Positions 51,568-59,585 are shown, counted from the stretch's first letter. The stretch is 64,000 nucleotides of DNA from Halobaculum roseum (GCF_019880245.1 NZ_CP082286.1:948521-1012520), one strand, 5' to 3'. The notes: generated from the sequence alone by a model not told the origin. Translations and numbers: made by a program.

Positions 51568-51730
51568 ATGCACGCACAGCCGTCCGACGTTTCGAACCGC
51601 GAGGTGGGGGCCGGCCATCCCTGACCGTCGCACCGGGGACGCGCCGACCGCGGTCGTCGCGAAGCGCGTCGACCGCGGACGCGCCGACCTGACGGAGATC
51701 ACCGAGCTCGCCCGCGCCGCCGGCTACGAG
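51568..51730 (+). pseudogene. hflX: 5' part of hflX, out of frame with the rest
   Basis: HflX needs about 45-55 residues before the GTG at 51731. The frame of the main gene does encode them (TAVVAKRVDRGRADLTEITELARAAGYEV from about 51647), but it contains no ATG, GTG or TTG from 51542 to 51731. An ATG at 51568, about 25-30 bases after a TATA-like AATTGAAG, opens another frame that stops at 51622. Dropping one G from the run of five at 51606-51610 would join this ATG to the HflX frame. So the base sequence carries either an assembly error or a real +1 frameshift. Confidence 0.55.
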
Positions 51731-52957
51731 GTGACCGCGTCGTTGACACAGACCCGGGAACAGGACCCGGCGTACCACTTCGGGGAGGGGAAGGCCGACG
51801 AACTCGCACGGCTCGTCGCCCGCGAGGACGCCGACGTCCTCATCGTCGACAACGAGGTCGGCCCGTACCAGACGTTCAACATCGGGTCGAAGCTCCCCGA
51901 GGGCGTCGAGGTCGTCGACCGCTTCACGCTCATCCTCGATATCTTCGGCCAGCGCGCGCAGACGCGCAAGGCGCAGCTACAGGTCGAGCTGGCGGAGCTG
52001 CGCTACGAGCTGCCGCGCGCGGAGGTGAAAGCCAGCCTCGCGAAGCGCGACGAGCGCCCCGGGTTCATGGGGCTCGGCGAGTACGACGAGTCGCGCGAGC
52101 GCGACATCAAAGCGCAGATCAGCCGCATCAAGGACGAGCTCGACGCGATCGCGGAAACCGAGGAGAAGCGCCGCGAGCGCCGCCGGGAGTCCGGTTTCGA
52201 TCTGGTCGCGCTGGCGGGGTACACGAACGCAGGGAAGTCGACGCTCTTGCGACGCCTCGCGGACGACCTCGACGTCGACGAGAACGCGGAGAAACACCCG
52301 GACCTGGACTCGACGGCCGAGTCCGAGAACCAGCTGTTCACGACGCTCGGGACGACGACCCGCCGCGCGAACACCGGGAAGCGGGACGTGCTGCTCACCG
52401 ACACGGTCGGATTCATCTCCGACCTGCCGCACTGGCTGGTGGAGTCGTTCAAGTCGACGCTCCAGTCGGTGTACCACGCCGACCTCGTGCTCCTCGTCGT
52501 CGACGCCAGCGAGCCCGTCGAGGAGATGCGCGAGAAGCTCGTCACCTCCCACGACACGCTATACGAGCGAAACGAGGCGCCCATCGTCACGGTGTTCAAC
52601 AAGGTCGACCGCCTCGACGAGGAGGAGCTCCGCCGCAAACGCGAGGCGCTGTCCGCGCTGGCGCCGAATCCGGTGTGCGTCTCCGGCCTGACCGGCGACC
52701 GGGTCGACGACCTCCGCGAGCGCGTCGAGGCCGAACTCCCCGACTGGAAGCGCGAGCGGCTGCTGCTCCCGCTGTCGGACGACGCGATGAGCCTCGTCTC
52801 GTGGGTCCACGACAACGGCCACGTCGAACGCGAGGAGTACGACGCCACGCAGGTGGACCTGGAGTTCGAGGCGCCGCCCTCGGTCGTCGAGCAGGCGCGC
52901 TCGCGGGCGGCCGACCTCGACAGCCAGGCGCCACCGGAGTCGGTCGAATCGCCGTAG
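51731..52957 (+). CDS. hflX: GTPase HflX
   Basis: A translation-associated GTPase that rescues or splits stalled ribosomes in bacteria. From GTG 51731, 408 residues are read: the glycine-rich N-terminal domain (DPAYHFGEGKADELARLV, VDNEVGPYQTFNI), IFGQRAQTRKAQLQVELAELRYELPR, then the G domain with GYTNAGKSTLL (G1), TTLGTTTRR (G2), LTDTVGFISDLPHWLVESFKSTL (G3 and switch II) and NKVD (G4). The first roughly 50 residues lie upstream and seem frameshifted (see 51568-51730). Haloarchaeal homologues start there, so 51731 is unlikely to be the true start. Confidence 0.9.
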   Translation: MTASLTQTREQDPAYHFGEGKADELARLVAREDADVLIVDNEVGPYQTFNIGSKLPEGVEVVDRFTLILDIFGQRAQTRKAQLQVELAELRYELPRAEVKASLAKRDERPGFMGLGEYDESRERDIKAQISRIKDELDAIAETEEKRRERRRESGFDLVALAGYTNAGKSTLLRRLADDLDVDENAEKHPDLDSTAESENQLFTTLGTTTRRANTGKRDVLLTDTVGFISDLPHWLVESFKSTLQSVYHADLVLLVVDASEPVEEMREKLVTSHDTLYERNEAPIVTVFNKVDRLDEEELRRKREALSALAPNPVCVSGLTGDRVDDLRERVEAELPDWKRERLLLPLSDDAMSLVSWVHDNGHVEREEYDATQVDLEFEAPPSVVEQARSRAADLDSQAPPESVESP

Positions 52958-53059
52958 TCGTCGCCGCCTCCGACCACGAGCGTTCCCCCCGTTTTCACCC
53001 CGTGTGACCCCGTTAGCCGACGGATACCAAACAGGTGTCCCGCCAACGCCGCGACCGAG

Positions 53060-53200
53060 ATGCGCGATCACAGGTTCCACGTCGTCTGCCGCGACTGTCC
53101 CACCGAGCTCCTGAGCGACTCCGAGCGCGACGCGACACGTCTCGCCGCCGATCACGAGAACGCCGCCGGTCACAACGTCGCGATCGGTCGCGTGGACTGA
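53060..53200 (+). CDS. Very small zinc-finger-like protein (C2H2 arrangement)
   Basis: A 46-residue protein: C10-x2-C13 then H32-x5-H38, enough for one zinc site. The N-terminal HRFHVVCRDCPTE is hydrophobic and basic; the middle is an acidic helix. It is probably a stand-alone zinc micro-protein, as haloarchaea have many. It sits between hflX and the IMPase gene on the same strand. Compare 5598-5813, with nearly the same spacing of ligands. Confidence 0.6.
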   Translation: MRDHRFHVVCRDCPTELLSDSERDATRLAADHENAAGHNVAIGRVD

Positions 53201-53323
53201 CCGCGACCGACGCTGCCGTCGAGCGCGGGAACGCTGCCCGTGCGATGGCCGGCTGGCCGGTGGCGAGCCTCGCCGCTCCGCACGGATCGACCGAGGCTTG
53301 TACCGGGCGGCCGATCGACGGGT

Positions 53324-54139
53324 ATGACCGATCAGCCGTCGACACCGACGGATATCGACGACAGACTCGACACCGCGGTCTCCGCGGCCGAGCACGGGGG
53401 AACCGTCGCGCTCGACTCCTTCCGCACGTCGCTCGACGTGGAGACGAAAGCCGAGGGCTCGATGGACGCCGTCACGGCGGTCGACCGGGCCGTCCAGGAA
53501 CGCGTGTTCGAGTTCATCGGCGAGCGATACCCCGACGACGCGATCGTCGGCGAGGAGGACGACGCGCTGAAGACGGTGCCGGAGGAGGGCGTCGCCTGGG
53601 TCGTCGACCCGATCGACGGCACGAACAACTACGTCGCCGGCAACCGCGTCTGGATGACCAGCGTCGCGGTCTGCCGCGACGGCGACCCCGTCGCCGCCGC
53701 GAACTTCGCGCCCGCGACCGGCGACCTGTACGCCGCGGGCGCGGACCGGACCCGCCGTAACGGCGACCCGGCCGCCGTCAGCGACGAGACCGATCCGGAG
53801 TCGTTCCTCGTCAACCCGATCTTCGGAGTGTCGCGGTCGGACAGACGGGAACTGTCGGCCGTCGTCGACACCGTGCTCGCGGAGTTCGGCGACCTCCGGC
53901 GGTTCGGCTGCGCGCAGGCGGCGCTGTCGGGCGTCGCGACCGGCGAACTGGAGGCGACCGTCTCGACGGTCGAGCTCAACGACTGGGACACCGCGGCGGG
54001 CGTCCACCTCGTCCGGCGAGCGGGCGGCACGGCGACAGACGTGCACGGCGATCGCTGGCGCCCGGGCTCACGAGGGTTGATCGCCTCGAACGGCGAGGCA
54101 CACGACACGCTCGTCGAGTCGTTCGCGCCCGAGGAGTGA
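53324..54139 (+). CDS. Inositol monophosphatase family protein
   Basis: A 271-residue Mg-dependent phosphatase of the IMPase/FBPase/PAP superfamily. Metal ligands appear at VGEED (Glu77-Glu78), DPIDGTNNY (Asp95, Asp98) and NDWDTAAG (Asp222). In archaea such enzymes often act on both inositol-1-phosphate and fructose-1,6-bisphosphate. ATG at 53324 gives a normal N-terminus with a polar leader. Not part of an evident operon. Confidence 0.9.
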   Translation: MTDQPSTPTDIDDRLDTAVSAAEHGGTVALDSFRTSLDVETKAEGSMDAVTAVDRAVQERVFEFIGERYPDDAIVGEEDDALKTVPEEGVAWVVDPIDGTNNYVAGNRVWMTSVAVCRDGDPVAAANFAPATGDLYAAGADRTRRNGDPAAVSDETDPESFLVNPIFGVSRSDRRELSAVVDTVLAEFGDLRRFGCAQAALSGVATGELEATVSTVELNDWDTAAGVHLVRRAGGTATDVHGDRWRPGSRGLIASNGEAHDTLVESFAPEE

Positions 54140-54180
54140 GACGGGGGTGCGGTCCGTCGCGGGGAGGGGGAGCGCTCGAC

Positions 54181-54516
54181 CTACCGGAGCGACTCGACCA
54201 CGCGAAGGATGTCCTCCTTCTCCTGCACGCCGACGAGGCGCTCGGCCTCCTCGCCGTCCGCGAAGAACTGGAGTGCGGGGATCCCTCGGACGCCGGCCTC
54301 GCCCGCGAGTCCCTGGAACTCGTCGACGTCGACCTTGAGGACGGTGAGGTTCTCGACCTCCGCGGCGACCTCCTCGATCGTCGGCTCCAGCATCTTGCAT
54401 GGGCCACACCAGTCGGCGTGGTAGTCGACGAGGACGATCCCCTCGCTCGTCAGCTCCGCGAACTGGTCCTCGCTCTCGATGTGGATGGGTTCCTCTGCGG
54501 GGGTTTGGCCACTCAT
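54181..54516 (-). CDS. trxA: Thioredoxin
   Basis: A 111-residue thioredoxin with the active site WCGPC (C37, C40) in VLVDYHADWCGPCKMLEP and the cis-Pro segment GVRGIPALQFF. It reduces protein disulfides in the cytoplasm. GTTATCAC near 54539-54546, about 25-30 bases before the ATG, is its likely promoter box. The candidate small RNA at 54644-54724 lies further upstream on the same strand. Confidence 0.94.
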   Translation of the reverse strand: MSGQTPAEEPIHIESEDQFAELTSEGIVLVDYHADWCGPCKMLEPTIEEVAAEVENLTVLKVDVDEFQGLAGEAGVRGIPALQFFADGEEAERLVGVQEKEDILRVVESLR

Positions 54517-54643
54517 ACCAGTTGGTTGGCGAGTGCGCGTGATAACCGTTCCACACGAATGTCGGCGTCGCGCACGACCGCGAAACCCGTCCGAACGCGA
54601 CCCGTTCCGTCGCCGTCGCTGAGGAGTGAGTTGGGATAGGATG

Positions 54644-54724
54644 GGCGAACAGGCGACTCGCGGCGGCGTCCGTCGGTGAGTCGCACACCCGCGGAGCGAC
54701 GGACGGCGGTTCTCAGCGCATGCG
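54644..54724 (-). ncRNA. Candidate structured small RNA, copy B (pseudoknot)
   Basis: Compact second copy of the element at 38182-38336. Stem 1 pairs 54653-54659 with 54678-54684 (GCGACTC/GAGTCGC). Stem 2 pairs 54667-54675 with 54697-54705 (CGTCCGTCG/CGACGGACG). Two bases separate the inner strands, and 12 bases (ACACCCGCGGAG) separate stem 1 from the last strand, exactly as in copy A. Compared with A, six of nine stem-2 pairs and one of seven stem-1 pairs differ, all with pairing kept. CTTGAAGTAC on the minus strand (54744-54753) is placed as a TATA box. It lies between arfC and trxA. Confidence 0.5.
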
Positions 54725-54748
54725 ACGGCGTGGTCCCGTCACCGTACT

Positions 54749-55462
54749 TCAAGTCTCGTACGAGAGCTGGACGCCATCATCGAGGCGTTCCACGTCCGTC
54801 AGGTCGAGTTCGGGGAAGTCGTCGACGAACCCCTCCCCGTCCGCGAGCGTCGGCGCCCCGCGGCCGCCGATCACGAGCGAGCCGACGTAGACGGTGAGTT
54901 CGTCGACGAGGCCGGCCTCGAACAGCGAGAAGATCACCTCGCCGCCGCCCTCCACCATGACGCGCTCGATCCCCTCGCGTTCGAGCGCGTCGAAGGCGGC
55001 CCGGAGGTCGACGCGGCCGGCGTGGGCGTTCTCGCCGTCCTCGCTTCCGGTGTCGTCGCCATCGCTGCCATCGCCGCCGGCCGAGACGATCTCGGCGCCG
55101 GCGTCGCGGAGGGCGTCCAGGCGGTCGGGGTCGGCCGCGTCGTTCACGAGCAGGTAGGTGGTCGCCTCGTCGTCGAGGATCCGGGCGTCCGTCGGGGTAC
55201 GGGCGCGCGAGTCGGCGACGACGCGGGCTGGATTTCCGGGACGGCCGTCGCGCAGGCGCTGGACGCGGCGGTCCTCCTCGTCGAGGGTGAGGTGCGGGTC
55301 GTCCGCGAGGACCGTTCCGACGCCGACGAGCACGGCGTCCGCGGCCGCGCGGATCCGGTCGACCCGGTCGAAGTCGTCGGCACCGCTGATCTCGACCTGC
55401 TCGCGGCGGCGCGAGGAGAGCTTCCCGTCGACGGAGACGGCGGCGTTGACGTGAACGTACAC
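54749..55462 (-). CDS. arfC: 2,5-diamino-6-ribosylamino-pyrimidinone 5'-phosphate reductase
   Basis: A 237-residue NADPH-dependent reductase of archaeal riboflavin and F420 synthesis (RIB7/RibD C-terminal domain family), reducing the ribose of the pyrimidine intermediate to ribityl. It shows VHVNAAVSVDGKLSS, DAVLVGVGTVLADDPHLT, the substrate-binding P-A-R-V-V-A-D-S stretch, and VMVEGGGEVIFSLFEAGLVDELTVYVGSLVIGG. An acidic low-complexity insert lies near 130-148. It follows the S10-like gene by 25 bases. Confidence 0.92.
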   Translation of the reverse strand: MYVHVNAAVSVDGKLSSRRREQVEISGADDFDRVDRIRAAADAVLVGVGTVLADDPHLTLDEEDRRVQRLRDGRPGNPARVVADSRARTPTDARILDDEATTYLLVNDAADPDRLDALRDAGAEIVSAGGDGSDGDDTGSEDGENAHAGRVDLRAAFDALEREGIERVMVEGGGEVIFSLFEAGLVDELTVYVGSLVIGGRGAPTLADGEGFVDDFPELDLTDVERLDDGVQLSYET

Positions 55463-55487
55463 TGCGCTGAAGTCGGTCGTCGTCGGC

Positions 55488-55820
55488 TCAGTTCTGCCGG
55501 TGCCCGAGCGGCTTCTTCTGCTCCACCTGGATCTCGACGTGGACGGAGTCGGGGAAGTCCATGTGGCCGACCTCGCGGGCGATGTGGTCGTTGCCGTGGA
55601 TCTCCAGGCGGCGCGCGAACACCTCGAACGACCACTCGGCGAGCTCGTCGCCCGAGGAGAGTCCCTCGTACAGCGGGACGCGGACGCGCTCGGAGGGTTC
55701 GGTGTGGGGGCCCTTGCACTCGGCGCCTTTCCGTTCGAGCATCTCCCTGATGCCGTTCACGGTGTCGTCGAGCGCGGCCCGGTCCCCGCTTTGGAACCGA
55801 AGTTTGGTTACGAAGGTCAT
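55488..55820 (-). CDS. uS10/mL48-family ribosomal-protein-like protein
   Basis: A 110-residue protein with the S10 fold pattern: VTKLRFQSGDRAALDDTVNGIREMLERKGAECKGPHTEPSERVRVPLY, then an atypical C-terminal half (FEVFARRLEIHGNDHIAREVG, VHVEIQVEQKK). It differs from the canonical archaeal S10 that lies with EF-1A, so it is a paralogue, as occurs in haloarchaea. It may bind ribosomes under some condition or have another role. ATG 55820 fits the family; a longer start at 55868 does not. It precedes arfC. Confidence 0.8.
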   Translation of the reverse strand: MTFVTKLRFQSGDRAALDDTVNGIREMLERKGAECKGPHTEPSERVRVPLYEGLSSGDELAEWSFEVFARRLEIHGNDHIAREVGHMDFPDSVHVEIQVEQKKPLGHRQN

Positions 55821-56105
55821 GAGCTGAGGGTCTACCCACTCTGTTACGCCCGAGCGCCAAAAGGGCATCTACCCGCGCGGCGCCACGTGGGGACCTCACA
55901 CGACAGTCGGCAGATCGCTCACACGGCGGGCGCGCGTTCGCGACGATCGGGGTGCCGTTCACGGAGCAGTCGCCGTTGCGGTCGCGGCGGCGCGTCGCTC
56001 GGAGGCGCCCTCGCGGACGCTGGAGGCCGCACAGGCGTCGTTCGGGCCGATGGACGGGTCTCGGCTCCGACATACTCTTGAACCGGGGTGGCTTACCTGT
56101 CGCCA

Positions 56106-56567
56106 ATGCCGGTCGAAGCGACTAGCGCTGGAGCCATCCTCTTCCGCGACACCCGCGGCAAACGGGAGTATCTGCTCCTGAAGAGCCGACCCGGGGACTG
56201 GGAGTTCCCCAAGGGCGGGGTCGAAGGGGAAGAGGAACTCCAGCAGACGGCGATCAGAGAAGTGACCGAGGAGGCGGGAGTCGAGGACTTCCGGCTCATC
56301 GACGGCTTCCGCGAGGAGTACGACTACGTGTTCGAGGCGGGCGGGAACACCATCCACAAGACGGTGCACCTGTTCATCGCCCACTCGTTCGAGGCCTCCG
56401 CGGAACTGTCGACCGAACACCGCGACCTGCAGTGGCGCGACTACGAGCAGGCGCTCAACACCATCACCCAGGACGGCCCCCGCGACATCCTCGAACAGGC
56501 CCACGACTACCTGGACGAGCTCAAGGCGACCGAGGCCGAGGGGTACCTCCTCGAATCCGAGAGCTGA
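56106..56567 (+). CDS. NUDIX hydrolase (bis(5'-nucleosyl)-tetraphosphatase type)
   Basis: A 153-residue NUDIX protein. The Nudix box spans about 37-59 (GGVEGEEELQQTAIREVTEEAGV) with all metal-binding Glu residues. The surrounding EATSAGAILFRD, YLLLKSRPGDWEFPKGG and a conserved Tyr pair after the box resemble Ap4A hydrolases of the archaeal type. It likely cleaves dinucleoside polyphosphates or related compounds. I use the ATG at 56106, not the GTG 18 bases upstream. Confidence 0.9.
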   Translation: MPVEATSAGAILFRDTRGKREYLLLKSRPGDWEFPKGGVEGEEELQQTAIREVTEEAGVEDFRLIDGFREEYDYVFEAGGNTIHKTVHLFIAHSFEASAELSTEHRDLQWRDYEQALNTITQDGPRDILEQAHDYLDELKATEAEGYLLESES

Positions 56568-56675
56568 TCGGGACCGTCCGCGCCGGCGCACGTGGAACGC
56601 GAACCGCCGGCCGCGCCTCAGCGGCGCACCGGCGACACCGAAACCGGTTAGTTCGCGTCCGCGCCACCTGCGGGT

Positions 56676-57668
56676 GTGTTTCGGGGCGCCGGCGACAGCG
56701 AGTTCGCCTTCGAGCTGCTCGTCAGCCGCTGGGCCGAACTCGCGTGGCACCCCGCAGCGGACGAGCGGCCGGTCGTCGTCGCGCGACAGCTGGGCACCCG
56801 CGAGCGCCGCTGGGACACCGTCGTCATCGAGGTCGACCCCGACGCGCTGGCGGTGCGGCGCGCGTTCGGCGACCGCGGACTCGATTCGGATCTCCTTCGC
56901 GTCGTCCGCGGCGCGCCCCGTGAGTACGCGTGGTACCGCGACGCCCTCGAGGACCCCGGGTTCCCGTGGCGGTACGTCCGGGAGGCCGTCCACCGCGCGG
57001 CCGGCCGCGACCTGATCGAGAAGCGCGGCGGGCGGAACGGCCGGATCGAGTTTCGCCGAAAGCGCGAGTACCCCGACTGGGTCGAGCGCGTCGTCGCGAT
57101 CGAGAACAAGCCGGATCTGGACGCCAGCGCGGCCGCGGCGCTGTCTGACCAGCTCCGTCACGACGTGGACGCCGGCCTCGCCGACGAGGTGTGGGTCGCG
57201 ACCTCGGCGACGGGGGACCGGGTGTCGCCGGCGCTGTTGGAGGACATGCCCGTCGAGGTCGGCGTCATGGAGTTCGATTTCTCCGAGGGCGTCGACGTCG
57301 ACGCCGACGCCGCCGAGGTGGTATGGCACCCGACCGCGCTCGCCGCCGACGGCGACCCCCGAACCCGGCTGCTGCTGGCCGAACGCGCCTACGGGAAGGG
57401 CTGGCGGTCGTTCCGCGAGACGATGCGGCCCGACTGCCGGCACTTCGAGCTTCGCAGGGAGGGCCGCGCGCTCGTTCCGTACTGCACGGCGAAGGAACGC
57501 GTTCCGACAGCCGCCGAGTGCAAGGGCGGCTGCCCGGACTTCTCGCCGGAGCCGCCGCAGTGGCGGTCGAACGGCTGGCCGATCGAGGGCGGTCCGGGGA
57601 AGGGGATCCGGGCGCTGCTGGAGCGGCGGCGAGCGCGGGAGCGAAGACGGGCGGTCGGTGAGGAGTGA
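56676..57668 (+). CDS. DUF5787-family protein with nuclease-like residues
   Basis: A 330-residue haloarchaeal protein. RRWDTVVIEVD (about 44-54) and, some 90 residues later, VVAIENKPDLD give a D...ExK arrangement like the PD-(D/E)XK nuclease fold. The C-terminal part has cysteines at about 252, 272, 282 and 286 (one each in DCRHF and YCTAK, then CKGGC), which could form a zinc or Fe-S site. The C-terminus is highly basic, unusual in haloarchaea, and might bind nucleic acid. Function unknown. GTG start at 56676. Confidence 0.75.
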   Translation: MFRGAGDSEFAFELLVSRWAELAWHPAADERPVVVARQLGTRERRWDTVVIEVDPDALAVRRAFGDRGLDSDLLRVVRGAPREYAWYRDALEDPGFPWRYVREAVHRAAGRDLIEKRGGRNGRIEFRRKREYPDWVERVVAIENKPDLDASAAAALSDQLRHDVDAGLADEVWVATSATGDRVSPALLEDMPVEVGVMEFDFSEGVDVDADAAEVVWHPTALAADGDPRTRLLLAERAYGKGWRSFRETMRPDCRHFELRREGRALVPYCTAKERVPTAAECKGGCPDFSPEPPQWRSNGWPIEGGPGKGIRALLERRRARERRRAVGEE

Positions 57669-57752
57669 TCCGGATGGCTGTCGGCGAGGAGCGACCGGGC
57701 GGACGGTCGGCGAGGAGTGATCGGGCGATCGGTCGACGACTCGTGAGTCACC

Positions 57753-58268
57753 TCAGGCGTCGCCGTTGACGACGACCTCGACGTCCTCGCGCGGCACCGC
57801 CAGCTTGAACGTCGGCACCGTGCGGTACTCGACCTCGACGACGTTCTTGCGCCGGAGGCTCTGGAGCGCGCGGCGCACGTCGCCGGCCTCGGCGTCGACG
57901 CCGTACTCGTCGCGGACCTTGTTCAGCACGGAGACGACGGACTCCGAGCGCTCGTCGTGGTCGGCGACGACGCGGAACACTTGTGCGTGGAGTTCGGGAA
58001 CCGTTATCCGTTCGGGCACCGCGTTCGGGTAGTCCTCGTCGTCGACGACGCCCGGTTCGACGCCCGTGAGTTCCGCGGCCTCGCTCGTGGCTCGGATGAG
58101 GCTGTTGTCGTCGCGGTAGTAGTAGTCCTTCAGGTGGTTTTCGAGGTAGCTGTGCACGTCGCTGCCGCTGTCCATCCCCCACCGGTCGCCGAGCTCGCTG
58201 TTCTTCGTCGGCTGGAGCCGCACCACGTCGGCGAGCCGCTCCAGTTCCTCGTCGGTGAGGTCGCTCAT
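57753..58268 (-). CDS. DUF5797-family protein
   Basis: A 171-residue haloarchaeal protein, mostly helical and with two winged-helix-like parts: DEELERLADVVRLQPTKNSELGDRWGMDSGSDVHSYLENHLKDYYYRD near the N-terminus and SVVSVLNKVRDEYGVDAEAGDVRRALQSLRRKNVVEVEYR near the end. This suggests a DNA-binding or adapter role, unproven. The ATG at 58268 is the family start. It is divergent from the enoyl-CoA hydratase at 58379. Confidence 0.82.
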   Translation of the reverse strand: MSDLTDEELERLADVVRLQPTKNSELGDRWGMDSGSDVHSYLENHLKDYYYRDDNSLIRATSEAAELTGVEPGVVDDEDYPNAVPERITVPELHAQVFRVVADHDERSESVVSVLNKVRDEYGVDAEAGDVRRALQSLRRKNVVEVEYRTVPTFKLAVPREDVEVVVNGDA

Positions 58269-58378
58269 CGCCGGAGGCTTCCCCGCGGTGGTATTTGGGC
58301 CTCCCGGTTGCGGCGTCCGCGACATCGCGGAGTGCCGCCGGGGAAACGGTTAGGTGACGACGCCGCGAGTCCACGCCC

Positions 58379-59155
58379 GTGCCCGAATCCGACACCGTCA
58401 CCCTCGACATCGACGAGGAGATCGCCACGATCACGATCGACCGCCCGGACAAGCTCAACGCCCTGAACGTCGAGACCCTGGAGGCGCTCCGGTCGGCCAT
58501 CGCGGAGGCCGAGGACGCCGAGGTGCGCGCGCTCGTGCTCACCGGCGCGGGTGAGAAGGCGTTCATCGCCGGCGCGGACATCTCCTACATGAAGGACCTC
58601 GGCACGCCCGAGGCGCAGGCGTACGCGGAGCTGGGCCACGACATCGCGCGGTCGCTGGAGACGTTCCCCGCGCCCAGCATCGCAGCGGTCAACGGCTACG
58701 CCTTCGGCGGCGGCTGTGAACTCGCGCTCGCGTGCGACCTCCGCGTCGCCGCCGAGAACGCCGTCTTCGGGCAGACCGAGATCGATCTCGGGATCGTTCC
58801 CGGCTGGGGCGGCACCCAGCGGCTCCCGCGACTCGTCAACGACGAGGTCGCCCGGCGGCTGATCCTCTTCGGCGACCGGATCGACGCGACCGACGCCCAC
58901 GAGTACGGCATGGTCGGCGAGGTCGTCGCCCACGACCAGCTCGACTCCCGGATCGACGAGCTGACCGCCGATCTGGCGGCCCAGCCGAAGTTCGCCGTCG
59001 CGGCGGCCAAGGAGGCGATCAACCAGTCGTACGAGACGGGGCTGGGGGCCGGGCTGGAGTACGAACAGCGCGTCTTCTCGGGGCTGTTCGGGACGCCGGA
59101 CCAGCGGGAGGGGATGGACGCGTTCGTGAACAAGCGGGACCCCGAATTCGAGTAA
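58379..59155 (+). CDS. Enoyl-CoA hydratase/isomerase family protein
   Basis: A 258-residue crotonase-family enzyme, close to 3-hydroxybutyryl-CoA dehydratase/crotonase. It has DRPDKLNALN, KAFIAGADI, NGYAFGGGCELALACDLR and TEIDLGIVPGWGGTQRLPRLV, keeping both catalytic glutamates and the oxyanion Gly. GTG start at 58379. It is a paralogue of 8466-9305 but stands alone here; the two probably differ in chain-length preference. Confidence 0.93.
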   Translation: MPESDTVTLDIDEEIATITIDRPDKLNALNVETLEALRSAIAEAEDAEVRALVLTGAGEKAFIAGADISYMKDLGTPEAQAYAELGHDIARSLETFPAPSIAAVNGYAFGGGCELALACDLRVAAENAVFGQTEIDLGIVPGWGGTQRLPRLVNDEVARRLILFGDRIDATDAHEYGMVGEVVAHDQLDSRIDELTADLAAQPKFAVAAAKEAINQSYETGLGAGLEYEQRVFSGLFGTPDQREGMDAFVNKRDPEFE

Positions 59156-59330
59156 GGCGAGGCGTGAGAAAGCGAACGAAGCGAGCGACCGAGCGCTTCG
59201 GAACGAGCGGGGAGCGTGCCCGGTCGAGCCGACAGTGTGTGAATCGCTCCTGTGAATCCACTCGGCCAGCGAACGACGCGGACTCGACAATAGGGTGATA
59301 CGGTCACGGCGCGTATCGCCGATCCGCATC

Positions 59331-59585
59331 ATGTCCGAGGTCAAGCTATCCCGGGTGGAATCGCTGTTCGAGGAGCTGGAGTACCCGATAAGCCGTGCGG
59401 AGGCCGCCGGCGAGTTCGGCGACACGACCGTCCTGTTCGCCGACGGGGAGGGGAACCTGGGCCGGTACGTCTCGGAGTGCCCCAGCGAGCAGTTCGGAAG
59501 CGCGGACGACCTGTACGAGGAACTCCAGCTGGCGCTCCCGATCGAGGCGGTCGGCGAGCCCGGCCAGTCGGAGGGCGACGCCTGA
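59331..59585 (+). CDS. DUF5789-family small protein
   Basis: An 84-residue acidic haloarchaeal protein: VKLSRVESLFEELEYPISRAEAAGEFG, then VLFADGEGNLGRYV, and a C-terminus ending in LPIEAVGEPGQSEGDA that is typical of DUF5789. It is a single compact domain without cysteine pairs; function unknown. It comes shortly before the TFS gene on the same strand. Confidence 0.85.
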   Translation: MSEVKLSRVESLFEELEYPISRAEAAGEFGDTTVLFADGEGNLGRYVSECPSEQFGSADDLYEELQLALPIEAVGEPGQSEGDA

